Positions 1 through 11,431 of a stretch of DNA of 64,000 bases are shown piece after piece (within the stretch, counting starts at the first letter, position 1; every line of letters begins with the position of its first letter). The position numbers and the translations under genes are program-made. Under the pieces are notes generated by a model that saw only the letters and a program-made list of their open reading frames with translations, did no database searches and had not been told where the DNA came from. The stretch is from Hsuehochloa calcarea (lineage: Eukaryota; Streptophyta; Magnoliopsida; Poales; Poaceae), in assembly GCA_036346395.1 (NCBI GenBank), contig CM070604.1, forward strand, positions 6,433,904 to 6,497,903, given 5' to 3'.

Positions 1-951
1 CAACAGCATCCTAACAAGCCCTTGGGCCTCACCACATCCAGTCTGGAGGCACCGATAATGCTTCTCACAGGTCACCAGAGCGCTGTCTACTGCATGAAGT
101 TCAACCCTGCTGGAACTGTGATAGCATCAGGCTCCCATGACAAGGATATCTTCTTGTGGTATGTCCATGGTGACTGTAAGAACTACATGGTACTCAGAGG
201 GCACAAGAATGCTGTTCTTGACCTTCAGTGGACCGCTGATGGGACCCAGATAATCTCTGCAAGCCCTGACAAAACTGTGAGGGTCTGGGATGTTGAGACT
301 GGCAAGCAAGTTAAGAAGATGGCTGAGCACTCATCATTCGTCAACTCATGTTGCCCGGCACGAAAATGGCCACCTCTTGTTGTGAGTGGATCGGATGACG
401 GGACAGCAAAGCTCTGGGACTTGCGTCATAGAGGGGCTATCCAAACACTTCCAGACAAGTACCAGATTACTGCTGTCAGCTTCTCAGAGGCAGCAGATAA
501 GGTTTTCACTGGTGGCCTGGACAACGATGTCAAGTGGTGGGATCTTCGCAAGAATGAAGTTACAGAATATCTCAAAGGGCATCAGGACATGATAACTGGA
601 ATGCAGCTTAGTCCTGATGGGTCTTACCTCCTCACCAATGCAATGGACAATGAGCTCAAAATTTGGGATTTGCGCCCTTATGCACCAGAGAACCGGAACA
701 TCAAGACCCTTACTGGTCATCAGCATAACTTTGAGAAGAACCTGTTGAAGTGTAGCTGGTCGCCTGATAATCGCAAGGTCACTGCTGGGAGTGCTGATCG
801 CATGGTGTACATCTGGGACACAACATCAAGGCGGATCTTGTACAAGCTTCCTGGGCACAACGGTTCTGTCAATGAAACTGCTTTCCATCCCACCGAGCCT
901 ATCATCGGATCTTGCGGCAGTGACAAGCAGATTTATCTGGGGGAGCTTTAG
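1..951 (+). CDS. U5 snRNP 40-kDa protein (WD40 repeat, SNRNP40-like), 5' truncated by window edge
   Basis: The frame is open from base 1 to a TAG at 949-951 and gives about 316 residues without an intron. The chain is a run of WD40 repeats: GH dipeptides start blades (LLTGHQSAVYC, LRGHKNAVLD, LKGHQDMITG, LTGHQHNFEK, LPGHNGSVNE) and WD-type pairs close them (VRVWD, AKLWD, VKWWD, LKIWD, VYIWD). The order and the C-terminus (GSDKQIYLGEL) fit the plant homologue of human SNRNP40, a seven-bladed propeller of the U5 snRNP and U4/U6.U5 tri-snRNP that contacts PRP8 in the nucleus. Family members are about 340-360 residues, so only the N-terminal 30-40 residues lie outside the window. No stop or frameshift is seen. 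The stop codon lies inside a tandemly duplicated segment. Family identity is strong; whether this locus is the only copy cannot be told here. Confidence 0.93.
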   Translation, partial: QQHPNKPLGLTTSSLEAPIMLLTGHQSAVYCMKFNPAGTVIASGSHDKDIFLWYVHGDCKNYMVLRGHKNAVLDLQWTADGTQIISASPDKTVRVWDVETGKQVKKMAEHSSFVNSCCPARKWPPLVVSGSDDGTAKLWDLRHRGAIQTLPDKYQITAVSFSEAADKVFTGGLDNDVKWWDLRKNEVTEYLKGHQDMITGMQLSPDGSYLLTNAMDNELKIWDLRPYAPENRNIKTLTGHQHNFEKNLLKCSWSPDNRKVTAGSADRMVYIWDTTSRRILYKLPGHNGSVNETAFHPTEPIIGSCGSDKQIYLGEL

Positions 952-1106
952 ATGACTTCTCACTTTCTGAGATAAAAGTTCTTGTAATATTATGTTATGA
1001 AGGCAAGAAGAAATCAAGCATATTTATCTGGGGGAGCTTTAGATGACTTATCACTTTCTCAGCTAGAAGTTCTTGTAATATTATGTTATGAAGGCAAGAA
1101 GAAATC
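931..1106 (+). repeat. Tandem duplication (91-bp unit) spanning the last codons, stop and 3' UTR of the WD40 gene
   Basis: 931-1015 and 1022-1106 align at a constant offset of 91 bp with only a few substitutions, beginning ATTTATCTGGGGGAGCTTTAG and ending AGGCAAGAAGAAATC. The repeated unit contains the last coding codons (IYLGEL), the stop and the proximal 3' UTR, so a second copy of the C-terminal codons lies downstream of the stop. Confidence 0.9.
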
Positions 1107-1729
1107 GTCGGTACCATGTTGGTTTATCTGGTACAATGTTGCTTTATCTGAGAATTTGAATGCTGGATAGACTGACTAGAATTTCTCCTTTTGTAGATTG
1201 TATCAGGTATCAGGTCCAGAGTGGGTCTACGTCTACCGTTTGCAAACTGCTCTATGTTCTGTACCTTCTGGTTTTCCTCGTTAAACTTGTGACCATTCTG
1301 CCTTTCCCGTTAGTCAGTACCCAGTGAGCCAGTGGTTACACGAACTCTATAATACCTACCTGTTCTCTACTGAACTATTCTAGTGTTTTGGCTGATGTCA
1401 TCAATCAAAAGGTGGTACTGGAGTTAAAAGGTTTGTTTGTGCAAAGGCTATGCGATGCTTGATGCTTTTATTGGAGGCATTTGTATGAAACAGGCTAGCT
1501 GTACAATATCACAAGTGGAATTCTAAGTATTCAGTGAAAAGAATTAGACGAGCTAAGCAGTAAATTCTGCAAATAATACACCTTGACTGTTGTAGTGTAT
1601 GAATGCGCCTCGATCTTTCGACGTTCATGAAATGGACACGCTCTCATGCCTTTTTTTTTTAGTAAAGAGGGGAAATCCCAGCAGAAACCACACAAAAAGT
1701 CGAAAAAAAAACTTGAATTTTTTGCTTGC
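1107..1729. other. Intergenic: downstream of the WD40 gene, converging on the 3' end of the next gene
   Basis: No convincing coding sequence. It probably holds the remaining 3' UTR of the WD40 gene. From about 1530 it becomes the 3' flank of the minus-strand gene that ends at 1730. Short open frames here have no recognisable features. Confidence 0.5.
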
Positions 1730-2619
1730 CTATGCCAATCTGAACCAATCGAAGGCACTGTCCGATTCCTCTGCCTCAGTCTCATGATCCACCGTGGGCA
1801 ACTCACGGTCCCAACCGGTGTCAGAACATTTTACCGTCCCTTCAAGCTTTGATCTACTGCTGCTGCTGTTCTTGTCATGCCGGTTCCTGCACTCGTAGTA
1901 GAATGCCGAGACGGCGTAGCAGGCGACGAGCTTTGCCGCAAGAACCGCCGGTCCGACGACGAACACCGGGTGGCCCCACAACACCATGTTGGCGCTTGCT
2001 CGATGACGCTCGCGGCGACAGCGATGGCCATGCCGCGCGCTCTGCTCCCGGTCACGAGCGCCTGGGCCCTCTCGACCGCGGCGCGGCCCTCGCAGCCCTC
2101 CTCCACGGCGGCTACGACGAGGCTCATCCTGCAGGCAATGTCAGAGTGCGCGAACAGCACCGGCCCGAGCCACCCCACGAGTGCCACCGACCCCGAGACG
2201 GCCATGATCCCCGCGGCCGCGCCGCTGACCGCGCCCAGGAACGCCCTGAGCGTGAGCAGGAGCGACGCCATGGCCGTCGTCAGGAGCTCGATGTACAGCG
2301 CCGTCATCGCCGGCCGCGTCCACGTGCGCCGCACCTCCGCAAGAAGGGACTCTATCTCGAGGGAGTATCCTCCCAAGACGCGGCACGCGGCTGAGGCCAC
2401 GTAGGCCGCAAGGACCGTGGAGGCCACGGAGGCGACGTACCCCACCGGCTCGACCCGCGCCTGGTCGTCGTGGGCGCTCGGCGGCGGGGAGAGCTTGGAG
2501 AGCGCGAGCGCGAGGTTGCAGGCCACGAGCACGAGCAGCGCGGCGGTGGCCGTCGAACGCTTCGCCTCTCCTCCCATGGCTGCGTTGGCACGAGCGTGGA
2601 GGTCTGTGCGGTGTGCCAT
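1730..2619 (-). pseudogene. Multi-pass plant membrane protein gene with a frameshift (possibly intact if this is a sequence error)
   Basis: The reading starts at the ATG complementary to 2617-2619 (MAHRTDLHARANAAMGG). The frame extends upstream to 2742, but those residues look like translated leader. Hydrophobic segments follow in order: about residues 24-42, 58-81, 109-136 and 140-163. The frame then runs into low-complexity Ser/Thr residues. A second minus frame, open from about 2008 down to 1730, supplies the missing C-terminus: a hydrophobic stretch (VLWGHPVFVVGPAVLAAKL) then AFYYEC and a polar tail. The two frames differ by one base, so a 1-bp loss (or 2-bp gain) near 1987-2010 breaks the gene. 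The joined product would be about 295 residues. The layout resembles a poorly characterised plant transmembrane family whose last helix ends in a YFYEC-like motif. GC is far higher than in the flanks, as in many grass genes. The family call is tentative. Confidence 0.6.
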
Positions 2620-2924
2620 CGTCTTCTTGACATGACGCGCGCACTCAGCTGTAGCGAGTGACGGTGGACGGCTGGCGCGAGGCGTGTGCCGGGTCTTTGG
2701 CGTCGCGCCAATTATTGGACCGGAACGAAACGAAGTGTTCAAAGCGAGGCTAGCTAATCAGCAGCTACCAACTATGAGTCTATGACTAACTCGGGCCTGC
2801 ACGCCATTTCTTCAGGCGCCATACTGGACCGCGTCTCGTACAGTTTTTTTTTTTGAGAGGTACTGTCGCACAGATACTCCCGAATTTATCACGCAGGTAT
2901 CAGCATCAGCCATCAGGGCAATTT

Positions 2925-3900
2925 CGAGTCCTTGGGCCGTGCCCGCACGGCCCAAAGCACAGCACGGTATGAATGTGGAAGGTCCGGGCTGACACGAAAG
3001 ATAGGGCCTTACTGGGCCTGTCAAGTAGGCACGATGGACGATATGATGCGACACGACACACGCATGTTTGGGTAGTCGGCATAGCACCAAACAGGCCCGA
3101 CGATCCAATGACAACGTGGCCTGCTGGTGGCCCTCTTATCTTTTTTTCTCCCTCAGTTTTCCTATTCCCTCCAATTATTCACTTCTTCCCTCTTTCTTTC
3201 CTTTTCCCCTCTTCTTTCTCTGTTCTTCCTAGGTTTGACTTCTAAGAGACAGATGGGATAGAGCACGAGGGTCGGTAGGGTAGAGGCCATGGAGGACGCC
3301 GTGCCACCCCCACCTCATCGTCGCCGCCCCAAGCACCCACCTCCGACACTCGGCCTGCTCCCACCACCACCTTCCTCATATCGTCCACCCTCTGGACAGC
3401 GGTCGTGGAGACATACGTGACCATGGATCTGGAAGTGGTGGTCTTCTCCAAGGCCATAGAGGCTTGGGTGGCCATGGATATGGAGGTGGAGGTCTCCACC
3501 ATGGTTGCCACGAACCCCACGACAGCGACGCTCGTTCGTTGTGCCATCCATAGCAACATCAACGTCCTCAAATGACCACCGACATGACGACACCACTGCA
3601 CACCACCCTCGGGGACCGCGCACGTCAACCTCCCCTCAGCGGCGGCCACGGCGACGATCCTCCACGACGATGGCGGCCCAGCTAGCTAGGTAACCCTAGC
3701 TGCCGCCTGTACTCTGCCACAATGCAAAAGGGTTAGGCCTAGGCCGGCACAACACGACGGCGACCTGGCGTGCCGATTGGCCGTGTCTGGGCTTGCCAGA
3801 GGCAAGGTGGGCTGTGCTGTGCTAGGTCGGCATGGCCTGGTCCTGGCCCATCGGGCTCATGACGTGTTGGCCCGACATGACCCAAGTCCCATGTCTAGTT
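2925..3900. repeat. GC-rich interspersed repeat with palindromic GGCCCGACACG-type ends (unclassified)
   Basis: About 2925-3110 and 3735-3900 are rich in interleaved GGCCC, GCACGACA and AGCACAGCAC motifs. AGCACAGCAC near 2956 is matched inverted by GTGCTGTGCT near 3815, so the two ends may be inverted arms. Between them is a CT-rich stretch (3130-3240) and a GC-rich part open in several frames with Gly/His/Thr-rich translations and no family motif. No TSD was found, so element type and borders are uncertain. Confidence 0.35.
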
Positions 3901-4463
3901 CTAACAGATATGGTCGGAGAAAAAAGGACTTTCCTTGATAATAGAAAATTATATGCAAAGACATATATAATAAATGACAAGTGGTTTTATTCATATGCAG
4001 TATTCAACGCTGGTCGGAATGAACAGCTAAGAAATGAAGATATAAAGCATATTTCGCCATACGTGCTCATGCTCTAGTCCGACTGGCAGCGAGGATCGTA
4101 GGAAAAGGACCGTCGCTAGGAAGCTCCTTCCAGTGGGCGAAACCACGTGCGAAAAAGGACAGACTTCGACTAGGAGGTTTTCCGTGTCCCAACCAGTAGC
4201 CAAACAAGAGTAGAACAAAATTTTAAAAATAAAAAATATAATCTTCATAATCTTAAGCATATAAACCGCGTCGATCAGAGTTAGGTACCATCATATAAAT
4301 AACATCACTTGCTTCTTTGAATTAAATTAAATGTAAATGAAATAAAATTTAAACGAAAAACTTACGCAGTTGATCAATATTCCAAGAATTGAACAAAACT
4401 CTGTCGTCGAACATGGCTAATCATACTGAGCTTGGTCGGATGACTTCGACCACACTCGTTGTA
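3901..4463. other. Unassigned sequence left of the first copia element
   Basis: AT-rich, with a short open frame over 3832-4077 that I do not recognise. It ends at the CTTAT target site of the copia element. Nothing else can be supported. Confidence 0.35.
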
Positions 4464-4468
4464 CTTAT

Positions 4469-4753
4469 TGTTGAGTAACCGTCGCTGGCCAGTCCAGTCC
4501 GAACGGGTACCTCGTATACAATGATCAGAATCGTAAGAACGATGAAGAACACAAGAACACAACAGTAGAATGAACACAGAGATATGCGGGACTTGAGTCC
4601 GCTTTGTTGCTTCGGATCAATTAGGTTACAATGAGAGGGTGACCTCTATTTATAGACTACGGGATGAGGAGTTCAATTGGGCCAGACTCTCCGAGTCCTC
4701 GGCCGTCAGATCGGGCCAGGACTCTCCAGAGTCCTGGGCCCGGTTTCTTAACA
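4469..4753 (-). repeat. Left LTR of the first copia element (3' LTR in element orientation)
   Basis: 285 bp, TGTTGAGTAACC...CTTAACA, homologous to 11135-11426. It contains the shared block GAACGGGTACCTCGTATACA and a TATTTATAGACTACGGG stretch that may be a TATA region. Confidence 0.9.
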
Positions 4754-5041
4754 CTCCCCCTTGAACACTCATCCAACATGTTCATGTCTCATCAAAACTC
4801 CATAAAAACCCAGTGGGAAAAATTTGGAGAAAGAGTATATGTCATGCGTTACAACATGTTGCACTAATTGCCTCATCAAAAACCTTAGCAGAAACTTGGG
4901 AAAACTCGTAAGGGAAAAGAGTACAATCCACCCAATTTCATTTTATCTCCTGGATTTATTCTTTGGGTACTGATCTTCGTGATCAAGATTCAATAATGAG
5001 TTCGTGAAGATTCTCCCCACTTCGCACTTCTTTAAGTTTTA

Positions 5042-6292
5042 TCATTCCAATTCTAAGTGTGCACCTTTCAAAGCTAGATCTTTGGAAGTGATTTTAGTGA
5101 ATAAATCTGCAAGATTCTCACATGACTTAGTATGCGATGCTTTAATTTCGTCCATCTTTTGCAATTCATGAGCATAGAATAACTTGGGGTTGATATACTT
5201 TATGAGGGACTCTTCACATAACTCATTTGCACTTTCGCAATACAAGCTGCATTATCTTCATAGATAATTGTGGGGGTTTGCGCGATATTCAATCCAAATG
5301 ACTGCTGGATGTGGTGAGTCTTCCGCCGAAGCCAAACACATTCCTGTGAGACCTCGTGCATGTGCTACAATTTGCAGTGGTTCGTCAAAGTCGATACAAG
5401 ACTTTGCTCGACGATTTTCATGGAATTACAGTTCCACCACATAGGAATACATAGTATGTTTGCGACTTGGCTGTATGCGGGTTCGACAGGAACCCGACAT
5501 CTGCATAGTCATTCATACACAAGTCTTGGTTCTTTCTGTAGAATAGACCAAGTTCTTTGCTTTCTTGGAGGTAACGGAAGATGTCCATTATTTCTGTTAA
5601 TGCCTTTGGTAGGTTCTCAGATTATACCTTGCTAATAGGTTTACTAGCAAATGCAATGCCCGATCTAGTCAGCTTTGCTAAATACATGAGTGCTCCTCAT
5701 CGCACTCAGTGCAGGAATTCCGTCCCGTGACTTCCTCCCCTCTTCTTTAGGTCCATGCGGGTCCTTGTCTTGCTTTGCAAGGATCTCCGACAATCGGCAC
5801 TTCGAAGGATATGCCTTTTCAAAGCCGAACTTTTCCAACACTTTACGAGTGTAGGTTGGGTGATGTACTAGAATCTCTTCCGGGTATGCTCAAGTGCAAG
5901 CCTAAGGCGATTTGGTTTGATCCAAATCTTTTATTTCAACTCGACTCGTGTAAGAGCTTGATTTCTTAATACCTTCTAAGGTTCCAATGATATTGGATCA
6001 TCTTCATACACTGAGATTTATACAAAATCCATCCTGGGATCGTCGTATAAATACACAGGGATAATTCTCATTGTTCGTGTAGCCTTTCTTGCATAGAAAG
6101 TCGCTTCGAGCGATTATACCACATTCTGCCTGATCGCTTCAGTCCATACAGTGACTTTCTGAGTTGCACATTGTATAGATTTCTATTTGCTCTATCTTGG
6201 TTCGGGACAGGGATACATTCAGGTATCTTCATATAAATGTCCGAATTCAAATTTCCATAAAGGTATGCAGTTACCACATCCATCAATTTCAC
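5042..6292 (-). pseudogene. Copia reverse transcriptase / RNase H relics
   Basis: On the minus strand 6292-6068 translates to a recognisable copia RT stretch (MKLMDVVTAYLYG, then SLYGLKRSGRMWYNR). 5245-5042 gives the end of the RNase H region (KYINPKLFYAHELQK, then SCENLADLFTK). The sequence between is frameshifted and holds further weak RNase H matches. These parts show orientation and superfamily, but no functional polyprotein remains. Confidence 0.85.
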
Positions 6293-7479
6293 TTCTAACT
6301 TTCAAGTTTGCTGCCATTGAGATAAATATCTAAAGGTAATTCCGCCAATGACCGGGGAATAGGTTTCTTCATAACAATCTCTCGGACGTTGAGTGAAACC
6401 TTGTGCAACGAGCCTTGCTTCTTTCATTTCTCTTTCGAACAAATACCCATTTATGCCCTACAGGGTGCACATGGGGAGGTATGCAGCTTACAGGCCAAAA
6501 CACCTCTCTTTTATTCAAAGAGAACGATTCAGTTTCTATTGCCTTCTTCCAATCTTCTTAATCTGACCTTTTCTTATATTCAACGAGCGATGCAGGCTCT
6601 GGATCAAGATTGATGATTGTGACAATTTTCTTTGCAACATTGGTTGTTGGCTTATTCATAGATTCTCCCAAGATCATAAAGTTTATAGCTATGTCTTCAA
6701 GGGCGATATTTCTAATGCTTCTATTTGCTTACCGCTACTTTCAATTGCGGGGCAAGTCCTTTAGTTTTTCACTCGATGTGTGCGCACACATCCATGCCGA
6801 TGTCTCCTTCATGGGGATGTTCAATTCTAGTATGTCTTTTACGAAGGTTCCATACCGGTGCAGTCTCAACTGGCTCCCCTTCGATCTAGGGTACTTTGGT
6901 GATCGGTACCGTGTCAAGTCCTTCTTATCCTTTTTCACCAGCGTCCCGGTTACTTTTGGATTCGAGGGGAGTTCTCGTCCTTCGAGAGGCCTTAGGACGG
7001 GATTAGGGATACCTTCATCGGTATTTCAACCCTCTCCTGCATTGCGTGCATGCATATGCGACTTGGTCACGCTCTTCAAATCACTAAAGTGGTTAGGCGG
7101 TTGATTCGCTAATGCTTGCAAATCAATTATCTTACGGATCGCAATTGTCTTCTAGACTTCAATTGTCTTCTAAACTTCTCTATTTGCTTCACTAGTGCGC
7201 GGGTCATATGCATGGATTTCAAATATCTTCTAGACTTCAATTGTCTTACGGACTTCTCTATTTCTCGACATTTTACATCAAGGGTTGATTTCCTCCCTAA
7301 TGACGAGAAATAATTCTCATCTAATATGCTATCAATGAATGGTCGCATGCAAATCTCTAGTCGTGGGGTCCAAATACGATTATGGATGATGTCTCATAAC
7401 CAACGTATATCCCGACTTTTAGAGAGTGCCCATTTCGATTTCTTTGTGGTGGTGGTATAGGTACATAAATCTTGCAACC

Positions 7480-9160
7480 AAACCTTCAAAGATGAGAAAT
7501 TTTCGATGTTGACCCTTGCGCTAGTTGCATAGGTGAATGGATGTTATATGTCGGTGGTCTAAAATTGATGACGATTCTTTGCGTGCAGGATCTGCGTGTC
7601 CACAACATGTAGTTGGTAAATAACAATTACGCTAGTCCATTCGGGTGTGGACATGCGATGCAGGATGCTCAATTTTAATTCTCATTTTCACACAATAATC
7701 ATCATATGCCCTTGAAGTAAATTCTCCGGCGTTGTCCATTCCGTGGACTTCACATGATGATAAGGAAATTATTCTTAATGTTAATTATCTACGAGATTAG
7801 CTTTGCGAAGCGGGGTTTCGTAGACATTAAACAAACGTCGCGACCGTTTAGAGGAAGCATCGATAAGCACCATAAAATACCTAAATGACCCTTATAGGGG
7901 CTTTAGGACCGCAAATGTCTCCTGGATACGGTCCAGAATGCGAGGATTTCGTCCTTTACTTTCGAGTAGAGGTCTAGTAGTCGGTTTCAGATGGTACATG
8001 CAGGGCACACAAAATCTTCAAGATTCGGAAGTTCTTTAAATTGACACTATGTCCTCGTGAATTGTTAATTATATTTCTCATCATCCTAAGACCTAAGTGA
8101 CATAATCTATCATGCGAGAGATAGAAGAGGTTTAGAGCTTCTAAATATAGTTTTCGAGGCGTATATAGTGCAAATGCCTTAATATTAGTGTAGTATAGCC
8201 CATTTTCAAATGAAGGAAGTCATTCTAATACCAATTTTTTTTTCACACGCTCTGTAATGAGCGGTATTCCTTACCATGCTCTTCTTGATCTCTGCGTGGA
8301 AACTGTTAGCGAATATCCTTGAGAGTTCTAGTCGATTATGGGCACAACAAGGCTTCTTTAATGACCAAAGTTGTGTCCGTCGGAGTATAATTGTGGCCCT
8401 TCCTAAGCCTATTATACATGTATCATTTGCTGCGATTGTTGAAAAATTCCATCTCTCTCAAGGTGGTATTCATTGTCTGCACACTAAGCACACTTCCTCC
8501 ATAGGGCGCTACATGCGATCTAATATAATGTACTTTATTAATATGTAGCGTAAATCCAAAGAACACATAAAATAAAAATACTTGGATATTAGAACATAAC
8601 TTGCTATCATAAATACGGAAATATAAGTCTTGCAGACTCATCATAAGAATTTAATGCTTTGCTCTTCTAGAGCCTACAACCATTATTCAAAGTTTCATCA
8701 TAATCACAAAATGCAAGTGATCGTAAAGGGTCTAAGTGCAATGCGTGCACTAGATCGAATCAGCGAAGTATTCAGAAACTTCTGCCTCAATCTGCTACAT
8801 GGCGATCTTCTCCTCTTGGGCAATTACGGCTGTGGCCGCTGCTATGTCCAAAGGAGGGATGATGGGGGTCGCTACTAGGTCATCCATATCCATAAGTGCA
8901 ACTAATGGGTGTGGATCTTCCGTGCTGCAATGGTGAGTCGCCTCATGCTATCCTTTGCCCCTTTTCTTAGATCAGAAACACCAATTACGTGCGACTCACG
9001 ACCTTACCCTTCTTGCCCTTCTCCTTCGTGAGAGGCTTCATCACCTTGTAGTCGCTAGTATTGGCTTCATGGCCAATATTGCTACTAGGTGGCTGTGAGA
9101 TGTAGTTCTTCCTTAGAACATCATCTTGAGCTTCCACAATTTTCATGATGTCAATCACTG
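7480..9160 (-). pseudogene. Copia integrase and gag relics
   Basis: Reading the minus strand near 7.71-7.74 kb gives DNAGEFTS followed by an RAYDDYC-like run and a HTRMD segment, the copia integrase core around its second catalytic Asp. Stops interrupt it. Near 8.95-9.15 kb the minus strand is Lys-rich, as in the C-terminal part of copia gag. No full domain survives, and borders are approximate. Confidence 0.6.
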
Positions 9161-9829
9161 CGGCATACTACTTGTAGCCATTTTGACAATAACTGCGTGC
9201 GGATTGCACCGCATTCGGGTAAAGGTAGAGATGGTCTTTTCAATCTTCTGCTCATTTGTGATTATATTATCACATAATTGGAGATTGTATAAATTACGAC
9301 CATCTTAGCCGGTTCTTGAACTCTGGTTCGTGATGCGATCATTTTCATATTCATGCAAAAGTTCATAAGATTCTTGATGGTAATTTCCATAAAATGGTTG
9401 CAAAATTCTTATAATGCTCTTCGAACTCCTAGTTCGTGATTCCGTATTTTTCTATGCATTTTCATGATTTACTGCTATTTTCAGTGATTAAAAGCAATAT
9501 TAATAATCGCAAATAATCAAAAACAGTAAATACAGTAAATAAATTGCATAGAAATAATAATAACAAGGTAAAAAATGCTTCAAATGCAAAAACCGATTCA
9601 AAATTTGAATTCAGAGGCCCTTTTCATTGGAATATGAATTTTAGTGACTCTGCAATTTCGGGGCTAAAATGTGAAAATTTCAATTCGAGAAATTTTTCGC
9701 GTAATTCTGGAAAATCCGAGGGCCTTTTGCAAAACGGCCCTTTTTTTTCGTTTTTCTTTTTCTTTTTTTTTTTCGTTATACGGGCGGCCTTTTGGTCGGC
9801 CTGCTTGTTTGCTTCTTAAGTCGGCGAGA

Positions 9830-10780
9830 GGGACTCGGGTAGGGTTTCCCTACCCCAGTCTCTCTCGCGGCGGCCCTTCATGGGAGCCGCCAGGCTTCTC
9901 AGCGGCGGATCCCATGAAGGGAGCCAGCGCTTCTCTCGGTGGCGGCTCCTCCATGGGAGCATGAGAGAGAACAGCGGCGCCGGGCGATACAAGCCGGTTG
10001 AGCAACGTCGTCGGGGCCGGGGCATGTCGGGCGGCGGCCGACGCCGGCGCGGCGACACGGCCGGCGCCAGCTTGTTGGTTCTGCGGTGGCGGCGCCGGCA
10101 GCTAAGTAGGCTACCAGAGGCTATGCGAGGAGCTCAGCTCAGCGGCCGCCGCCGCTTGACGCGACGCGGGCAGCCGCACATGCAGTGGTCGGAGGCGCAT
10201 TGTGGGCGGATCTCGCATGAGAGGCAGCAGCGGCGCCGGCGCCGGGTTCTGTGCGCCGCCTTCGGCGGGCGCCATGCGAAGAGGCCGTTCGGCGGCGCGG
10301 GAGGCGTCCGTCTGGCGGCGGCTTGCGAGACCATGGTGTGAGGTTGCGGCCGAGTGGCGGCCAGCATGCGGTAACCGGCTTTGGCGGCGGCACATGGCGA
10401 CCCGATGGCGGATCTTCTCCTCTCCCCTTCTTTCCCGATTTTGGGTGGTGCCATGTACCGTCAGTAGGGCTCGGCCGTCGGCGGCGTGTGGCGTGGTGGC
10501 GGCTTCAGCCGGCGGGCGGCGCTATCTGGCGGCTGTGGTTCTCCCCTTCCCTTTACGTGATGTATATGTGATGAGGCGCCGCCGCTACGGATGTGGCTCT
10601 TGGCCGTGGCCAGGGTGGGTGCATCCGTGGGCGGCTTCATGGCGGCCGGGGTTGGGAATAGCGTCTTGGCCGTCTGTGCTCAAGCTAGACAGGGCTTGCG
10701 CGGCCTTTGCATAAGGGTGGCGGCTACTGGCCGGTCGGTTCGGTTGGCAGCGCACGGCTGCAGGCCGTGCATCGGCTGAT
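9830..10780. other. GC-rich block in the leader region of the first copia element
   Basis: About 950 bp of very GC-rich sequence made of GGCGGC, GCCGCC and GGCGCC repeats, lying between the gag relics and the 5' LTR. Frames are open on both strands and give Arg/Pro/Gly-rich translations, as expected of GC-rich non-coding DNA. It may be the native long leader of this family or captured host sequence; I see no exon signature. Confidence 0.5.
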
Positions 10781-11134
10781 TTTTTTCTTGTTTATTATTG
10801 TTCATCCGAGAGAGGAGGAAAAAAACTGTTCATACGATGTAATTTTCATTCATGCAATTACCGATCGGCGACTTCGAGTCGGCTCGCGGTGAATTGGCAA
10901 TTTCAATCTACGGTACAATCGACATCCGATCTTTCATGCAATCTTCCGATCGACATTGTGTCGGCGACTTCAAGTCAGCTCGCGGTAGATTAGAACAGAT
11001 TTGCACCGTAGATAAACAATCTAGAAAGCAAATTTGCAGAATTGAAAGCAATCTAGAAAATACGATTCAATCTACGAGTGTCGTTCTTCGACGGTTACCT
11101 TTCGATGCGAGGAGAGTCGATCGTGCTGATAACG

Positions 11135-11426
11135 TGTTGAGTAACCGTCGCTGGCGAGTCCAGTCCGAACGGGTACCTCGTATACAATGATCAGAATCGT
11201 AAGAACGATGAAGAACACAAGAACACAACAATAGAATGAACACAGAGATATGCGGGACTTCAGGGTCTGCTTTATTGCTTCGGATCAATTAGGGTTACAA
11301 TGAGAGGGGGGTGACCCTCTATTTATAGACTACGGGATGAGGAGTTCAATTGGGCCAGGACTCTCCGGAGTCCTCGGGCAGATCGGGCCGTGGACTCTCC
11401 AGAGTCCTGGGCCCGGTTTCTTAACA
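11135..11426 (-). repeat. Right LTR of the first copia element (5' LTR in element orientation)
   Basis: 292 bp, the same termini as the left LTR, followed directly by the CTTAT duplication at 11427-11431. Small indels separate the two LTRs, for example extra G residues near 11306-11313. Confidence 0.9.
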
Positions 11427-11431
11427 CTTAT

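Larger units (their letters stand above)
4469..11426 (-). mobile_element. Ty1/copia LTR retrotransposon, complete ends, decayed coding region
   Basis: Two LTRs (4469-4753 and 11135-11426) begin TGTTGAGTAACC and end CTTAACA. The 5-bp TSD CTTAT lies at 4464-4468 and 11427-11431. A polypurine tract (AAGGGGGAG on the minus strand) abuts the left LTR at 4754-4762, so transcription runs on the minus strand. Minus-strand relics follow copia order: gag-like sequence near 8.9-9.2 kb, integrase near 7.5-7.8 kb, reverse transcriptase near 6.1-6.3 kb and RNase H near 5.0-5.3 kb. All are broken by stops and frameshifts. The LTRs differ by many substitutions and small indels, so insertion is not recent. 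Next to the right LTR the minus strand reads CGTTATCAGCACGA, the expected primer-site position, without an obvious match to the usual TGGTATCAGAGC. Confidence 0.93.

Noticed and set aside
1849..2404. Long plus-strand frames (175-181 residues)
   Set aside because: They are shadows of the minus-strand membrane-protein gene in GC-rich sequence and are highly charged without structure.
4374..4577. Minus frame similar to another at 11067-11288
   Set aside because: The similarity is explained by the two LTRs of one copia element, not by a gene family.
9816..10779. Many Arg/Pro/Gly-rich open frames on both strands
   Set aside because: The block is extremely GC-rich, which leaves few stop codons in any frame. 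No motif or splice structure supports a gene, and it lies inside the copia element.
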